Source of the DNA: Sva-07 sp963829585
GTDB taxonomy: Bacteria; Actinomycetota; Acidimicrobiia; Acidimicrobiales; Ilumatobacteraceae
DNA: 64,000 bases
Direction of reading: 5' to 3'
Assembly: GCA_963829585.1 (NCBI GenBank)
Contig: CAWHJD010000026.1
Coordinates: 1 to 64,000, forward strand
Part shown: one piece after another, positions 1-11,139 of the stretch
How the letters are laid out: the number at the start of each line of letters is the position of its first letter
How positions within the stretch are numbered: position 1 is the stretch's first letter
Made by a program: the position numbers and the translations under genes
The notes under the pieces: model-generated
The model's input: the letters and a program-made list of their open reading frames with translations, nothing else
Databases searched by the model: none
What the model was told of the DNA's origin: nothing

Positions 1-574
1 AGAAGGCCGTGATCTCACGGCGGTGGCTGGCGAGGATCTCGTCGCCACCGGCTGCCAGGGCTTCGGCGAGCTGCGGGCTGACGAACCGGCGCAGGCTGTT
101 CAGTCGCTCGACCTCGGCGACCTTCTCGTCGACTCGCTCGGGCGAGCAGGGCGTTCCACTGCTGCAGCTCGTCCGTCATCCGCTTCTTGTCGAGGCATGC
201 GCCGAGCCGGGCGTGGAGCAGCACCGGATCGAACGGTTTGGGGAGGTAGTCCTCGGCGCCGAGTTTGATGCACGTGATGATCGACGTCATCTCGTCGACG
301 CCCGAGATGACGATGAACGGAATCGCCCTGAGCCGGTCGTCGCCGGCACGGTGCTCGAGCAGGCCGTAACCGTCCATCTCGGGCATCTCGATGTCGGTGA
401 GGACGATGTTGATCGAGTGCTCGCCGAGCCGTTCGATCGCCTCGAGTCCGTTTCCCGCTCGACGACCTGGTGACCCAGTGTTCCGAGCGACATCGACAGC
501 ATCGCCCGGTTGAGCGGGTCGTCGTCGACGACGAGCACGGTTGCCGGCGTGTCGCCGCTGGAGGTGTCGGTCAC
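1..574 (-). CDS. Response regulator fused to a probable class III nucleotide cyclase (partial, frame broken)
   Basis: The gene starts at GTG (574-572), inside a GTGA overlap with the stop of the upstream sensor kinase, so the two are probably translated together. The first ~120 residues are a receiver domain: the acidic pair in VLVVDDDP, the phospho-acceptor Asp in LTDIEMPEMDGYG, the conserved Lys in LPKPFDP. A coiled segment follows (ELQQWNALLAR, then a stretch reading roughly as EVERLNSLRRFVSPQLAE), then ASHRREIT. This linker plus SHRREIT is what precedes the catalytic domain in receiver-adenylate/guanylate cyclases, whose next residues would read VVFCDLRGF; the window ends just before them. 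Two frame breaks are visible, near 452 (an A run, AAA for AAAA) and near 145. Role by inference: the cognate output of the kinase, making a cyclic nucleotide. The receiver call is firm; the cyclase call rests on the linker only. Confidence 0.7.
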
Positions 575-3500
575 GTCGTCATCCTTGCCGGTCGAGTGCT
601 CGGCGTGCGCCGTCGAACGCCGCGGCGATGGCGGCGACCTGCTGTGGCGGTGTCGACGACTGCGGTCTCCCGGGCCTGGCGCTCCAGCTCGCCACAGAGT
701 TCGGCGAGGTCGTTCGCGCCGAAGGCTGGGCGTCGACTTGAGCGTGTGCGCCGTGCGTCGGAGCAGATCGATGTCGGCGGCATCAGCGGCATCGGCGAGT
801 CGGGCGAGCAGTGAAGCGCCGTTGTCGAGGAACGAGGTGACCAACCGGTCGAACGACTCGTCGTCGGGTGCGATCGATCGCATCCGGTCGATGGCTGCTG
901 CATCGAGTGTCGTCGGAGCGACCACGATGTCCGACGCTCCGCTGGTGCGGTTCGGCGTGGCCGCGAGGGTGGCCGCGAGCTCCTCGGGGCGGATCGGTTT
1001 GGCGAGGTAGTCGTCCATGCCGGCGCGAGGCAGGCTTCGCGGTCGCCCTGCATGGCGTTGGCGGTCATGGCGACGATCCGATCGGTCGGTCGCCGCGTCC
1101 GGCGGGATCGGGCGAGCTCGAATCTGCCGTGTGGCTTCGAGGCCGTCCATCTCGGGCATCTGGACGTCCATCAGCACGAGGTCGTAGGGGAGACCGCTCC
1201 ACGGCGTCGACGGCTTCGACGCCGTTCGACGCCACGTCGGCGCGGTAACCCAGCGACTCGAGCACGAGCAGTGCGATCTGCTGGTTGACGGTGTTGTCCT
1301 CGGCCAGCAGGACCCGAAGGGGGTGGCGCTCGCCGAGCTTGGCGGCGTACCGGCCGGCATCGGGCGCCACCGGCCCGCGTCGTCGACGTCGGTCAGCACC
1401 GACACCAGCATGTCGAACAGCTGTGACTGCTTCACCGGTTTGGCGAGCACGCCGGCGAAGACCGGGTCGGCGTCCTCGGCGCCGCCCAGCGACGTGTACA
1501 GGACGAGTGGAAGGTCGGGCCGCAGCGCTCGGAGCCGGTGGGCGAGTTCGAGGCCGTCCATGCCGGGCATGTGCATGTCGAGGATCGCGAGGTCGTACTC
1601 TCGCCGCGCTCGACGCTGGCCAGCGCTTCGGCCGCCGATGGGAACGACCCGCAGTGGAGGCCCCACGCCTCGGTCTGCAGGTCGAGGATGCGCCGGTTGA
1701 TCGCGTTGTCGTCGACGACGAGCACCGACTTGCCGGCCAGCTCGGTCGGGATGCCGGCAGCGGCTCGCCGCGACGGCACGTCGGCGGGCTCGGCCACGAT
1801 CGTGAAGTGGAACGTCGCGCCCTCCCCCTCCACGCTCTCGACCCACATCGTGCCGCCCATCAGCTCGGCGAGGCGCTTGCTGACGGCCAGGCCGAGGCCG
1901 GTGCCGCCGTACTTGCGGGTGGTCGACGAGTCGAGCTGGCTGAACTCCTCGAACAGCTTGTGCGCCCGGTCGGCGGGGATACCGATGCCGGTGTCGCGCA
2001 CGGCGAAGTGGATCTCGTCGGTCGACTCGCCCGGCTCGACGGTCATCACGACCTCGCCGACCTCGGTGAACTTCACCGCGTTGGCGAGCAGGTTGACCAG
2101 CACCTGGCGGAGCCGGGTGACGTCGCCGCGAGACGCCGACGGGGATCGCTGGGTCGATCAGGAACGCCAGCTCCAGCCCTTGCGGGCGGCGGGTTCGGTG
2201 ACGAGATCGAAGCGCCGACTCGACGCAGGCCCGAAGGTCGAACGGGCTGACCTCCAGCTCGAGGCGCCCGGCGTCGATCTTCGAGAAGTCGAGGATGTCG
2301 TTGATGATCCCGAGCAGCGACTCGCCGCTGGAGCGGATGATCTCGGCGAACTCGCGCTGGCGCGGCCGCAGGTCGGTGTCGAGCAGCAGACCGCTCATGC
2401 CGATCACCGCGTTCATCGGCGTGCGGATCTCGTGGCTCATCGTTGCCAGGAACGACCCCTTGGCGGCGTTGGCCTCCTCTGCCAATCGGGTCTGCTCTTC
2501 GAGCTGGGTGAACAAGTTGGCATTCGAGATGGCGATCGCCGCCTGCTCGGCGAACGCCTGCACGATCCGGCCGTGCCGTGGTTCGAACGGCCGGACCTCG
2601 CGCCGGTTGACATTGATCTGGCCGTAGTGAACGTCGTCGACGAACATCCCGACCGACACCATGCTCCGGACGGCCGTGGCAACGTCGGGAGCGAAGACAG
2701 CGACGTCATCGACGAAGACGGGTTCCCGGTAGTCGACGCCTGCTCGCACCGAGGTCCGGGTTCCGATCTCGGCCTGGTCCCGCTGGTCGCTGGCGCGGAT
2801 CAGGATGAATTCGTCACCCTCCCGGCGCATCACGCCGGCCATCTCGGCGTCGCACAGGTGCGCTGCCTGGGTCACGATGCCCTCGAAGACGGCGTCGAGG
2901 TTGCCCGGGTTGTCGCTGATGAGCTGCAGGATGTCAGATGTCGCCGTCTGGAGCTCCAATGATTCCGACAGGTCGCGATTGCGCTCCTCGATCTCGCGGA
3001 GCAGGCGGGCGTTGTCGACGGCGATCGCAGCCTGGTCGGCGAACGTCTCCAAGAGGGCGATCTCGTCGTCGGTGTAGCCACCCGGCGTCTCCCGCGTGAA
3101 CCCGACGGCTCCGATGGCCACGCCGCTGCGCATCATGGGGACGGCGAGTGCACTCTGGTGACCCGATCGCCGCGCCGGCGACTCGGCGAAGTTCGCGACA
3201 GACTGGTCGTCCCAGTCGCGTATGTGGACGATCTCGCCGCGCGACCGCGGCCCCGGTGATCGAGGTCTCGTCGATCGGCACGCGACCTTCGCCGATGCGA
3301 TCTCGCGGCATCGGCATCGGTCCGGCGATCACGCTGAGGACCAGTTCGTCGCCTTCACGAACGAGGACGAGCGCTCCGGTTCCGTTGCACAGTCGGTCGG
3401 CGTGTTCGGCGACCTTGTCGAACACCGGCTGCAGATCGAGTCGGGCCTGGCTGACGGCGTCGAGGACGTCGGTCATCGCCGTTTGGCGTTCGAGTGCTGC

Positions 3501-6500
3501 GTCGAGGTCGTTGAACAGCCGGGCGTTGGCGATGGCGATCGACGCCTGCTCGGCGAACACCTGCAGGATGCGGCCGTGCCGATGCTCGAACGGCCTCACC
3601 TCCGACCGGATCGCGGCCAATACTCCGAACAGGTCGCCGTCGACGGTCAGCGCGACCATGACGGCGCTGCGGATCGGTGCTCCGATGGTCTTCTGACCGA
3701 GCGGCGCCGAGGTCGTCGATGAAGTACGGCTCGCTCATGTCCCTGGCGGACGGAGCCGGGAACCGGATGCCGAGATCGGCCCGACCGTCACGGGCAACGG
3801 CGGCAACGAGCTCCAGTTCGTCTCCGTCGCGGGTCAGGATCGCGCCGTTGTCGGCGTCACAGAGTCGCGCTGCCTGGTTCGACGATGCCGTCGAACACCG
3901 ACTGCAGATCGCCCGGATTCGCACTGATCAGCTGCAGTACCTCCGACGTCGCCGTCTGGAGTCTCGAGCGACTGGGCCAGGTCGCTGTTGCGTTCCTCGA
4001 TCTCGCGGAGCAGGCGGGCATTGTCGACGGCGATCGCGGCCTGATCGGTGAACGTCTGGAGGAGCGAGATCTCGTCGTCGCTGTAGCCGCCCGGCGCGAC
4101 ACGGAAGAACCCGATCGAGCCGATGACGTGGCCATGTCTCCCCATCGGCAGTGTGAGCAGCGAACGCGCCCCCATCTGTCTGGCGCGGGTGTTCGGATAC
4201 AGGTCGGGAGGAACCTCGTCCCAGTCGCGGATGTGCAGCGGCTCGCCGGTGGCGTACACCGTGCCCGTCGTCGAGTTGCCGTCCACCGGCACCGGCCGAT
4301 TCTCGAACTGCGGATGCACCTCGACGTTGTCCTGGCCGGCCGCAGCGACGACGGTGACGTCGGCGTCGCGCAGCGTCACGTAGGCGAAGACGTCGTGACA
4401 GAGCCGTTGGGCGTGCTCGACGATGCGGTCGAAGACGGGTTGGATGTCGAATCGTGCCGTGCTGACCGCCTCGAGCACGTCGGACATCGCGGTCTGGCGT
4501 TCGAGCGCGGCGTCGAGGTCGTTGAACAGCTTGGCGTTGGCGACGGCGATCGCGGCCTGATCGGCGAACGCCTGGAGCACCGTCGCGATCTTGGGGTCGA
4601 ACGGACGCACCTCCGTACGGGTCAGGTTGAGGTTGCCGATCCATTCGTCGTCGAGGATCAGGGCGATCGTGGCGAAACTGTGGAGCTGAGGGATGTCTCT
4701 GGCGACCTGGACGCCGACCGAGTCCCGGACCTCCTGGAAATCATCGAGGAAGACGGGTTGGCGTACGTCTCGTGCGCGTCGGTTGATGGTCCGCTCGGCG
4801 ACGAATTCGCGGCCGAGCATGCTCATCGCACCTTCGATCGGCGCCGTCTCGGCCTCGATGCGAAGGATGTCGCCGTGGCGCAGCAGTACGGACCCGGTGT
4901 CCGCATCGCAGAGTGCGGCGGCCCGCTCGGCGATTCCCGCCAGAACCGTCGTCAAGTCGCCGGGTTTCGAACTGATCAGCTCGAGGATGTCCGAGGTGGC
5001 GGTCTGGAGTTCCAGCGACTCGGACAGCTCGTGGTTCCGTTGCTCGATCTCCGCGAGGAGTCGGGCGTTGTCGACGGCGATCGCCGCTTGGTCGGTGAAC
5101 GCCTGGAGCAGCGCGACCTGGTCGTCGGGGTATCCGCCGGGCTCGACGCGCACGAACGTGATCACGCCGATCACCGCGTCGTGGCGGCGCATCGGCAGCG
5201 TGAGCAGGGTCCGCATCCCGGAGTGGCGGGCCTGTGAGTCCGGGTACAGATCGTCGGGAACCTCGAGCCAGTCCCGGACGTGGACCGCCTGTCCGGTCGC
5301 GAAGACGGTTCCGGTGGTCGTGCTCGTGTCGATCTCGTCCCAGTGGATGTCGCCCTCTGGGATCTCGTCGTTCATGCTCGGCCACGACGCCGCGACGATC
5401 GACATCGACGCCTGATCCCGGACGGTGACGAGCGCCATGGTGTCGTCGCAGAGACGTTGCGCATGATCTGCGATGCGGTCGAACACGGGCTGGATGTCGA
5501 AGCGAGCCGTGCTGACCGCTTCCAGGACATCGGCCATCGCCGTCTGGCGTTCGAGGGCCGCGTCGAGATCGTTGAACAGCTGGGCGTTGGCGACGGCAAT
5601 TGCGGCCTGGTCGGCGAACGCCTGGAGGATGTTCGCCTGTTTCTGGTCGAACGGCTGGATTGTCCGGCGCCCAAGATTGATGTTGCCGATCCACACGTTG
5701 TCGTGGAAGAGCGCGATGGTGGCGAGCGATCGGACACCGGACAGCGTCGCCTTCATCGGCTCCAGGTCGCTGCCGGCGATCAGGGGCATGATGTCGTCGT
5801 TGAAGACCGGCATTCGGCGACGTGCACTCAGGCTGTAGACGTTCTTGACGCTTGCGTCGTGGACATCGCCGACGAAGGACACCGCTCGGCCACGGACTTC
5901 GGCCTCGCAGATCAGCTCATCGCCGCGCTTGAGCCACAGCAACCCCGTCTCGGCATCGCAGAGTGCGGCGGCCCGGGTGATGATTCCCTCCAGTACGACG
6001 GTGAGGTCGCCGGGGTTGGCGCTGATGAGTTGCAGGACCTCGCTGGTCGCGGTCTGGAGTTCGAGCGACTCCGACAGATCCTGGTTGCGGTCCTCGATCT
6101 CGCGGAGCAATCGTGCGTTGTCGACGGCGATTGCTGCCTGGTTCGCGAATGCCTGCAGCAGAGACATCTCGTCGTCGCCGAAACCGCCCGGTTCGACCTT
6201 CGAGATGTTGACGACGCCAACCGCTTCGTGATTCCGCAGCAGTGGGAGCGACAGGGTGCTCCGCCGTCCGAATGTCCGCATGGCGGAGTCACGGAACGTC
6301 TCCGCCGGTACGTCGTCCCAGTCTCGGATGTGTACCGGCTGACCGGTGCGGCAGGCCTCGGACATCGGGGTGTCCTCGTCGACCGGCCAGACGCGACCGA
6401 TCAGGAACTCGCGGCCCGCTGCCTGATTGTCGAAGATCGGGAGGTGCGGACCGTCGTCGGCGGCGCCGACGAGGCTCGCGCCGTCTCTGACGAAGAGGGC

Positions 6501-8744
6501 CACGCTCGCGCCGTGACAGAGATTCATCGCATGGCGGGCGACGGCGTCGTACACGGGCTGGAGGTCGGTTCGCGCGGTGCTGACGGCGTCGAGGACGTCG
6601 GTCATCGCCGTCTGACGTTCGAGCGCGGCGTCGAGATCGTTGAACAGCTTGGCGTTGGCCACGGCGATGGCTGCCTGGTCCGCGAAGGTCTGCAGCGCTC
6701 TCAGGTTGTCGGTGTCGAAGGGGCGAACCGCGCTCCGACTCACGTTGACGCTTCCGACCCACTTCCCGTCGTGGACGAGGGCCACCGACGCCCAGCTCCG
6801 GATTCCGATGAGCTCGGACAGTGGGCCCAGCACAGGATCGTCGATGGTACGGAGATCGTCGATGCTGACCGGCGCGTGGTGGGCGGCCGCCTCGATCGTG
6901 AGGGTGGACGGCCGTGTGTCCAGCCCCCGAATCGCGTCCGCACCGGTTCCCAGCGCCGCTTCGATCCGAACGAGTTCGGAGTTGCCGACGAGCACGGCGC
7001 CGCCGTCGGCGTCGCAGAGCTGGGCCGCCTTGGCGAGGATCCCGTCGAGCACGACGTCGAGTTCGCCGGGGTGGGCGCTGATCAGGCGAAGGACGTCGCT
7101 CGTCGCGGTCTGGAGTTCGAGCGAGTCGGCCAGGTCGGTGTTGCGCTGCTGGATCTCCTGCAGGATGCGGGCGTTGTCGACGGCGATCGCGGCCTGGTCG
7201 GTGAAGGCCTGGAGCAACGAGACTTCCGCGTCGGTGTAGCCGCCTGCGGAGAACCTGGTGAAGGTCGCTACGCCGACCACGTCGCCGTGTCGCCGCATCG
7301 GCAGTGCGAGCAACGTCCGGGCGCCACTGAGCCGTGCTCGCGAATTCCGGTACTGGTCCGCCGGCAACTCCTCCCAGTCACGGATGTGGAGGATTTCGCC
7401 GGTTCTGTGAACCGTGGCTGTCGTCGAAGAGTCGTCGCCATGTGCCCGCAAGACGCCCTCGGATCCATCGCTCAGCAACTCGTGGCCGCTCGGCCCGGCC
7501 ATCGAGCGTGTCGAGATGCCGGAGCCATCGAGCACGGAGACGGAGGCGTAGGTGTCGTCGCACAGGCGCCGCGCATGGTCCACGATGCGGTCGAACACCG
7601 GCTGGGTGTCGAGACGGGCGTTGCCGACTGCCTCGAGCACGTCGGTCATGGCGGTCTGGCGTTCCAGGGCGGCATCGAGGTCGTTGAACAGCTGTGCGTT
7701 GCCGATCGCCAGCGACGCCTGCGCGGCGAACGACCCGAGGCGCTCCAACTCGGCCTCGCTGAACGGCTCGATCTCGTGGCGGAACATGTGGAGCCGACCG
7801 ACGACGTTGATCGCCGTTCATCAGGGAAGCGACCGCGTAGCTGTGGATGTTGCCCGTTCGAGCCATGTCGGAGTAGTAGGGGTTCCAACCGTCGGCGACG
7901 GGCATGAAGTCGTCGATGTGCATGACGCGCTCGCCGAGCGAACCGAACTGCTCGGTCGACCGACCGTCGGTCGACTCGAGGATCGTGCCGAGGTACGGCG
8001 CCATGGCGGGCCCGTACGACGCCACGAATCGTTCCGCACCGCCCTCGGAGAGCGTGATCGAGCCCGCTTCGCCGCCACACAGTTCAGCAGCCTTCTGCAG
8101 GATCCCCTGCAGCACCGTGTCGCGCTCGACCCGGGTGTTCGCCGATCAACCGCAGCACTTCGGCGGTTGCTGTCTGCAGTTCCAGCGCCTCGGCCAGCTC
8201 GGCATTGCGCTGCTCGATGTCGGCGAGCAGGCGTGCGTTCGTGACGGCATTGCCGGCCTGGGCGGCGAACGACTCCAGCAGATCGATCTCGTCGGCGGTG
8301 AACGGATCGACGGCCAGTCGGAATGCCGCAACGCCCACGGGCGGTCCCTCGCTCCTCATCGGCGCGAACACCGAGGAACGGATGCCGAAGAGCTGAGCCG
8401 CCTCGATCGATTGGGCGAAGCCGGGCTGCTGGATGTTCGACTGGTCGTCGAAGGCCAGCGTGATCCGATCACGCAGCACCTTGGTGAGCGCCGAGTCGTC
8501 ACCGAACGGGCCGCTGCCCGCGTGTCGGCTCGCGATCCGGGCCGCTCATGTACGTCGCGACGACCTCGCCGTCGCCGACGAACACCAAACCGAGAGACGA
8601 GCGAGTCAGTTCTGCCGCCCAGTTGGCGATCTCGGTCAGGACCGAATCCAGATCACCACCGCGGGCAACGGCGTTCAGGACGCCGGCGAGTGCCGACTCG
8701 CGACGGAGCGCCGTCGCCAGCCGTGCCTCGATGTCCTCCGCCAT
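571..8744 (-). CDS. Giant hybrid sensor histidine kinase with twelve tandem GAF domains (frame broken by indels)
   Basis: One gene of about 2,720 codons starts at ATG 8744 behind GGGAGGGG and ends in the GTGA overlap with the receiver-cyclase. Order: twelve GAF domains (8.74 to ~2.5 kb); HisKA with phospho-acceptor MSHEIRTPMN near 2.43 kb; HATPase with DTGIGIP and GGTGLGL near 1.9 kb; receiver 1 (LDMHMPGMDG, ~1.57 kb); receiver 2 (LMDVQMPEMDG, ~1.17 kb); Hpt domain (RRTAHTLKS, ~0.75 kb). No membrane segment is seen, so it is probably cytosolic, relaying phosphate His-Asp-His-Asp to the next gene. Two alternating linkers join the GAFs (see the repeat entry). Sixteen single-base indels break the frame, near 8516, 8136, 7815, 3962, 3873, 3703, 3235, 2205, 2180, 2135, 1605, 1365, 1193, 1100, 1025 and 733, while 7.79-3.96 kb is intact. 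The motif frame resumes each time, so consensus error is likelier than decay, but a pseudogene is not excluded. Confidence 0.8.
2938..8250 (-). repeat. Internal ~1.05-kb coding repeats (two-GAF units) in the giant kinase
   Basis: Two linker motifs alternate. Linker A (DNARLLREIEERN followed by LELQTATSEVLQLIS) lies near 2.98, 4.00, 5.04, 6.09, 7.14 and 8.21 kb. Linker B (LFNDLDAALERQTAMTDVL) lies near 3.50, 4.52, 5.57, 6.63 and 7.68 kb. Each recurs every ~1.01-1.07 kb, so a unit of ~350 residues holding two GAF domains has been repeated about five and a half times. The linkers are far better conserved between copies than the GAF cores. That fits tandem duplication with conserved helical connectors and diverging ligand pockets. 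Exact copy identities were not computed. Confidence 0.85.
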
Positions 8745-8835
8745 GGCGGCCCCTCCCCGTCGTCGCTCAGCGGACTCTAGATCGTGAGATCACCGAGCAC
8801 GACGGCTCCGTGGTGTCGGAGACGTCGGTGACGGG

Positions 8836-9294
8836 CTACTTGACGGCGTAGATGTCGTAGACGACGCCGGTCGGATTCGACCGGCCGATACCGACGCCCA
8901 GCACGTTGTTCAGCCACGCGTATCGCGGGTCGCCCGTCTGGAAGAGCGGGGCGGTCCGGATGTCGAACAGGCCGTCGTCGCCGCGGGTACCGATGCCGGC
9001 GTAGGTCACGAAGATGTCGGCACCGTCGTCGGTTCGCAGGTTCAGACGCACGTCCAACAGCAGGGAGCCGTCGGATCGCACCAGCGGCCAGTCGCCGCCG
9101 GCCACGCCGGGGACGGCAGCGGCGTTGATCTTCGGTCCGACGAACGTCGCCTCGGTGACGGTGACCGTCACTCGGGTTCCGGTCGTCCCGGCGACAGCGA
9201 CGGGCATCACCGCCTGGGTCGTAGCGTTCAGGGTGCCGAGGAATTCGACGGGAATCGTGTTCCGATCGGGGGAGTCGCTGGTGGTGTCTGCCAT
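8836..9294 (-). CDS. DUF3237 family protein
   Basis: A 152-residue protein starting at ATG 9294. It matches the DUF3237 pattern throughout: a beta-rich N-terminus, then GPKINAAAVPGVAGGDWPLVRSD, LDVRLNLRTDDGADIFVTYAG, and the closing block FDIRTAPLFQTGDPRYAWLNNVLGVG ahead of YDIYAV. Length is normal for the family. DUF3237 proteins form a small beta-barrel and often lie near catabolic or steroid-related genes in actinobacteria, but no reaction has been established. It is followed by the giant kinase about 90 bp downstream and preceded by a small membrane protein and a P450, all on the minus strand, so the three could share a transcript. The family call is firm; the role is unknown. Confidence 0.85.
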   Translation of the reverse strand: MADTTSDSPDRNTIPVEFLGTLNATTQAVMPVAVAGTTGTRVTVTVTEATFVGPKINAAAVPGVAGGDWPLVRSDGSLLLDVRLNLRTDDGADIFVTYAGIGTRGDDGLFDIRTAPLFQTGDPRYAWLNNVLGVGIGRSNPTGVVYDIYAVK

Positions 9295-9316
9295 CGCCGC
9301 ACCGTATCGCGACGAT

Positions 9317-9790
9317 TCAGGTGACGGTCCGGTCGGCGCTGCGGCAGATGACCGCGAATCCTGCCGCCATCGAGAGGCCGCCGAGTCGTAGGAACACGCC
9401 TTCGAAATCGGTCGGTCCGCCGTCGTCGTTGGCGAGGATGCTGACGATCGACACGAACCCGATGACTCCGAGCACGATCGCAGCTGCCGCGACGAGCCGC
9501 AGGAGGGCGTTCAGCCACGGCTCGCGCTCGGCGCCGGCCAGCCACGTTGCGATTGCCGCGACGAACGTTGCCGGAGCGAGCACCACGACGTTCGGGGGCA
9601 GCATCAGGAAGCTCATCACCTCGATGCGTTGGTCCCACACGCCGGCGAACGGCTGCTCGGTGACGCCACGGATGCGTTCGATCTGGAACGACATGAAGCC
9701 GATCACTCCGCCGAGGAGCAGCCAGCCGGAGATCGTCAGGTTGCGGATGAGGTCGGCCCGGCGTTCGGGCGTCAGCTCAGTCCCAGGCAC
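9317..9790 (-). CDS. Small integral membrane protein with four predicted helices
   Basis: A 157-residue protein with a GTG start at 9790, inside the last codons of the upstream P450 (14-bp overlap), which suggests translational coupling. Hydrophobic segments are visible at about residues 18-35, 57-86, 96-120 and 130-150, with a charged N-terminus (ELTPERRADLIR) probably in the cytoplasm. No enzymatic motif is recognisable and no family name is given. Placement between a P450 and DUF3237 gives no clear clue. Membrane location is well supported; function is unknown. Confidence 0.65.
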   Translation of the reverse strand: MPGTELTPERRADLIRNLTISGWLLLGGVIGFMSFQIERIRGVTEQPFAGVWDQRIEVMSFLMLPPNVVVLAPATFVAAIATWLAGAEREPWLNALLRLVAAAAIVLGVIGFVSIVSILANDDGGPTDFEGVFLRLGGLSMAAGFAVICRSADRTVT

Positions 9791-11045
9791 ACTGGAGTCG
9801 CTTGATGCCGTTGATGAAGGCGCTCTGGAGGTAGTCCGGTTCGCCGGTGATCCGCAGCGACGGAACGCGGGTCCGGATCACGTCGAACATCACGGTGATC
9901 TCCCGTCGGGCGAGGTTGGCGCCGAGGCAGAAGTGCGGGCCGCCGGCGCCGAAGCCGATCTGGGCGGGGTTCGGCGGGCGGGTGACGTCGAACGTGAACG
10001 GGTTCTCGAAGACCCGCTCGTCACGATTCCCCGAGTTGTAGAACATCACGACCTTCTCACCGGCCTTGACCGCCTGACCGCCGAGTTCGGTGTCCTCCGT
10101 GGCCGTGCGGCGGAAGTGGATCACCGGCGTACCCCAGCGAACGATCTCCTCGACGGCCGTCTTGGAGTGGGCGTCGAAGTCGTTGTAGAGCAGTTCCTTC
10201 TGGTCGGGGAAGTCGGTGAAGGCCTTCATGCCGTGGCTGATCGCGTTGCGGGTCGTCTCGTTGCCGGCCACGACGAGCAGGATGAAGAACGACCCGAACT
10301 CCTGCGGCGTCAGCTGCTCGCCGTCGACCTCGGCGGCCATCATGACCGAGGTGATGTCGTCGCGCGGGTTGGCCTTGCGGTCCTCGCCGAGCGCCTGGGC
10401 GTACATGAACATCTGCAACGCCTGGCCCATGAGGTCCTCGTAGGAGGTGACGAAATCGGGGTCGCCGCCGCCGAGGATCGTGTTGGTCCAGGTGAAGATC
10501 TGGCCGTAGTCGTCGGCGGGGATGCCCATCATGTCGCAGATGATCTCGAGCGGCAGCGCCGCGGCGACATGTTCGACGAAGTCGCAGGTCTTGTCGGGGA
10601 AGTCGGCCAGCAGGCGATCGATGATCTGGTTGGCCTTCGTCTTCACGACGTCCTCGACGGCGGTGATCTCGCGTGGGGTGAAGCCCTTCGAGACGATCGA
10701 GCGGAGCCGGAAGTGCTTCGGATCGTCCATGTTGATCATCGAGCCGAAGAACTCGTTCATCTCCTGAGGGAGGTCGCCGATGTTCGATCCCTGGCCCGAG
10801 CAGAACAGCTTCGGGTTGCGGCTGACGTGCCAGATGTCGTCGTGGCGGGTGACCGCCCAGTAGCCGGGGCCGGGCGGGAAGGGGAGGTCGGGGATCTCGC
10901 GCTCGTCGTAGTGCACGAGCCCGGGTGTGTCGCGCAGGGTCTTGAAGGCGCCCTCGCGATGCGGGCGAGGTGCCAGCCAGAACTCGGGATCGGACAGGTC
11001 GAAGTCGTCGAGTCCGACCTCGTCGCAGGGTGCCAGCAGCGTCAT
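9777..11045 (-). CDS. Cytochrome P450 (CYP125/CYP142-like)
   Basis: A 422-residue P450 of bacterial class I size. The I-helix reads AGNETT (residues 260-265), the K-helix ExxR is EIVR (300-303), and the heme loop FGAGGPHFCLG puts the Cys ligand at 373. The N-terminus (DLSDPEFWLAPRPHREGAFKTLRD) and the mid-section (FGSMINMDDPKHFRLRSIVSKGFTPREI) resemble actinobacterial CYP125/142/124 enzymes, which hydroxylate the terminal methyl of sterol or branched side chains using ferredoxin and a reductase. No ferredoxin gene is adjacent. ATG 11045 is chosen because the family's N-terminal signature begins there. The P450 call is certain; the substrate class is inferred from family resemblance only. Confidence 0.93.
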   Translation of the reverse strand: MTLLAPCDEVGLDDFDLSDPEFWLAPRPHREGAFKTLRDTPGLVHYDEREIPDLPFPPGPGYWAVTRHDDIWHVSRNPKLFCSGQGSNIGDLPQEMNEFFGSMINMDDPKHFRLRSIVSKGFTPREITAVEDVVKTKANQIIDRLLADFPDKTCDFVEHVAAALPLEIICDMMGIPADDYGQIFTWTNTILGGGDPDFVTSYEDLMGQALQMFMYAQALGEDRKANPRDDITSVMMAAEVDGEQLTPQEFGSFFILLVVAGNETTRNAISHGMKAFTDFPDQKELLYNDFDAHSKTAVEEIVRWGTPVIHFRRTATEDTELGGQAVKAGEKVVMFYNSGNRDERVFENPFTFDVTRPPNPAQIGFGAGGPHFCLGANLARREITVMFDVIRTRVPSLRITGEPDYLQSAFINGIKRLQCAWD

Positions 11046-11139
11046 GGGCGCGACTGTAGGAGACCGCTGGTGGGCCGTCGTAGTCGACGGATCCGGTAGA
11101 GGAGTTGAGAACGTCGGCGATCTGGCGTTGACTGGTCGG

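Noticed and set aside
1538..2962. Long plus-strand open frames opposite the giant kinase (also 5280-7907)
   Set aside because: They are antisense shadows caused by high GC3; the minus strand carries the GAF, HisKA and receiver motifs.
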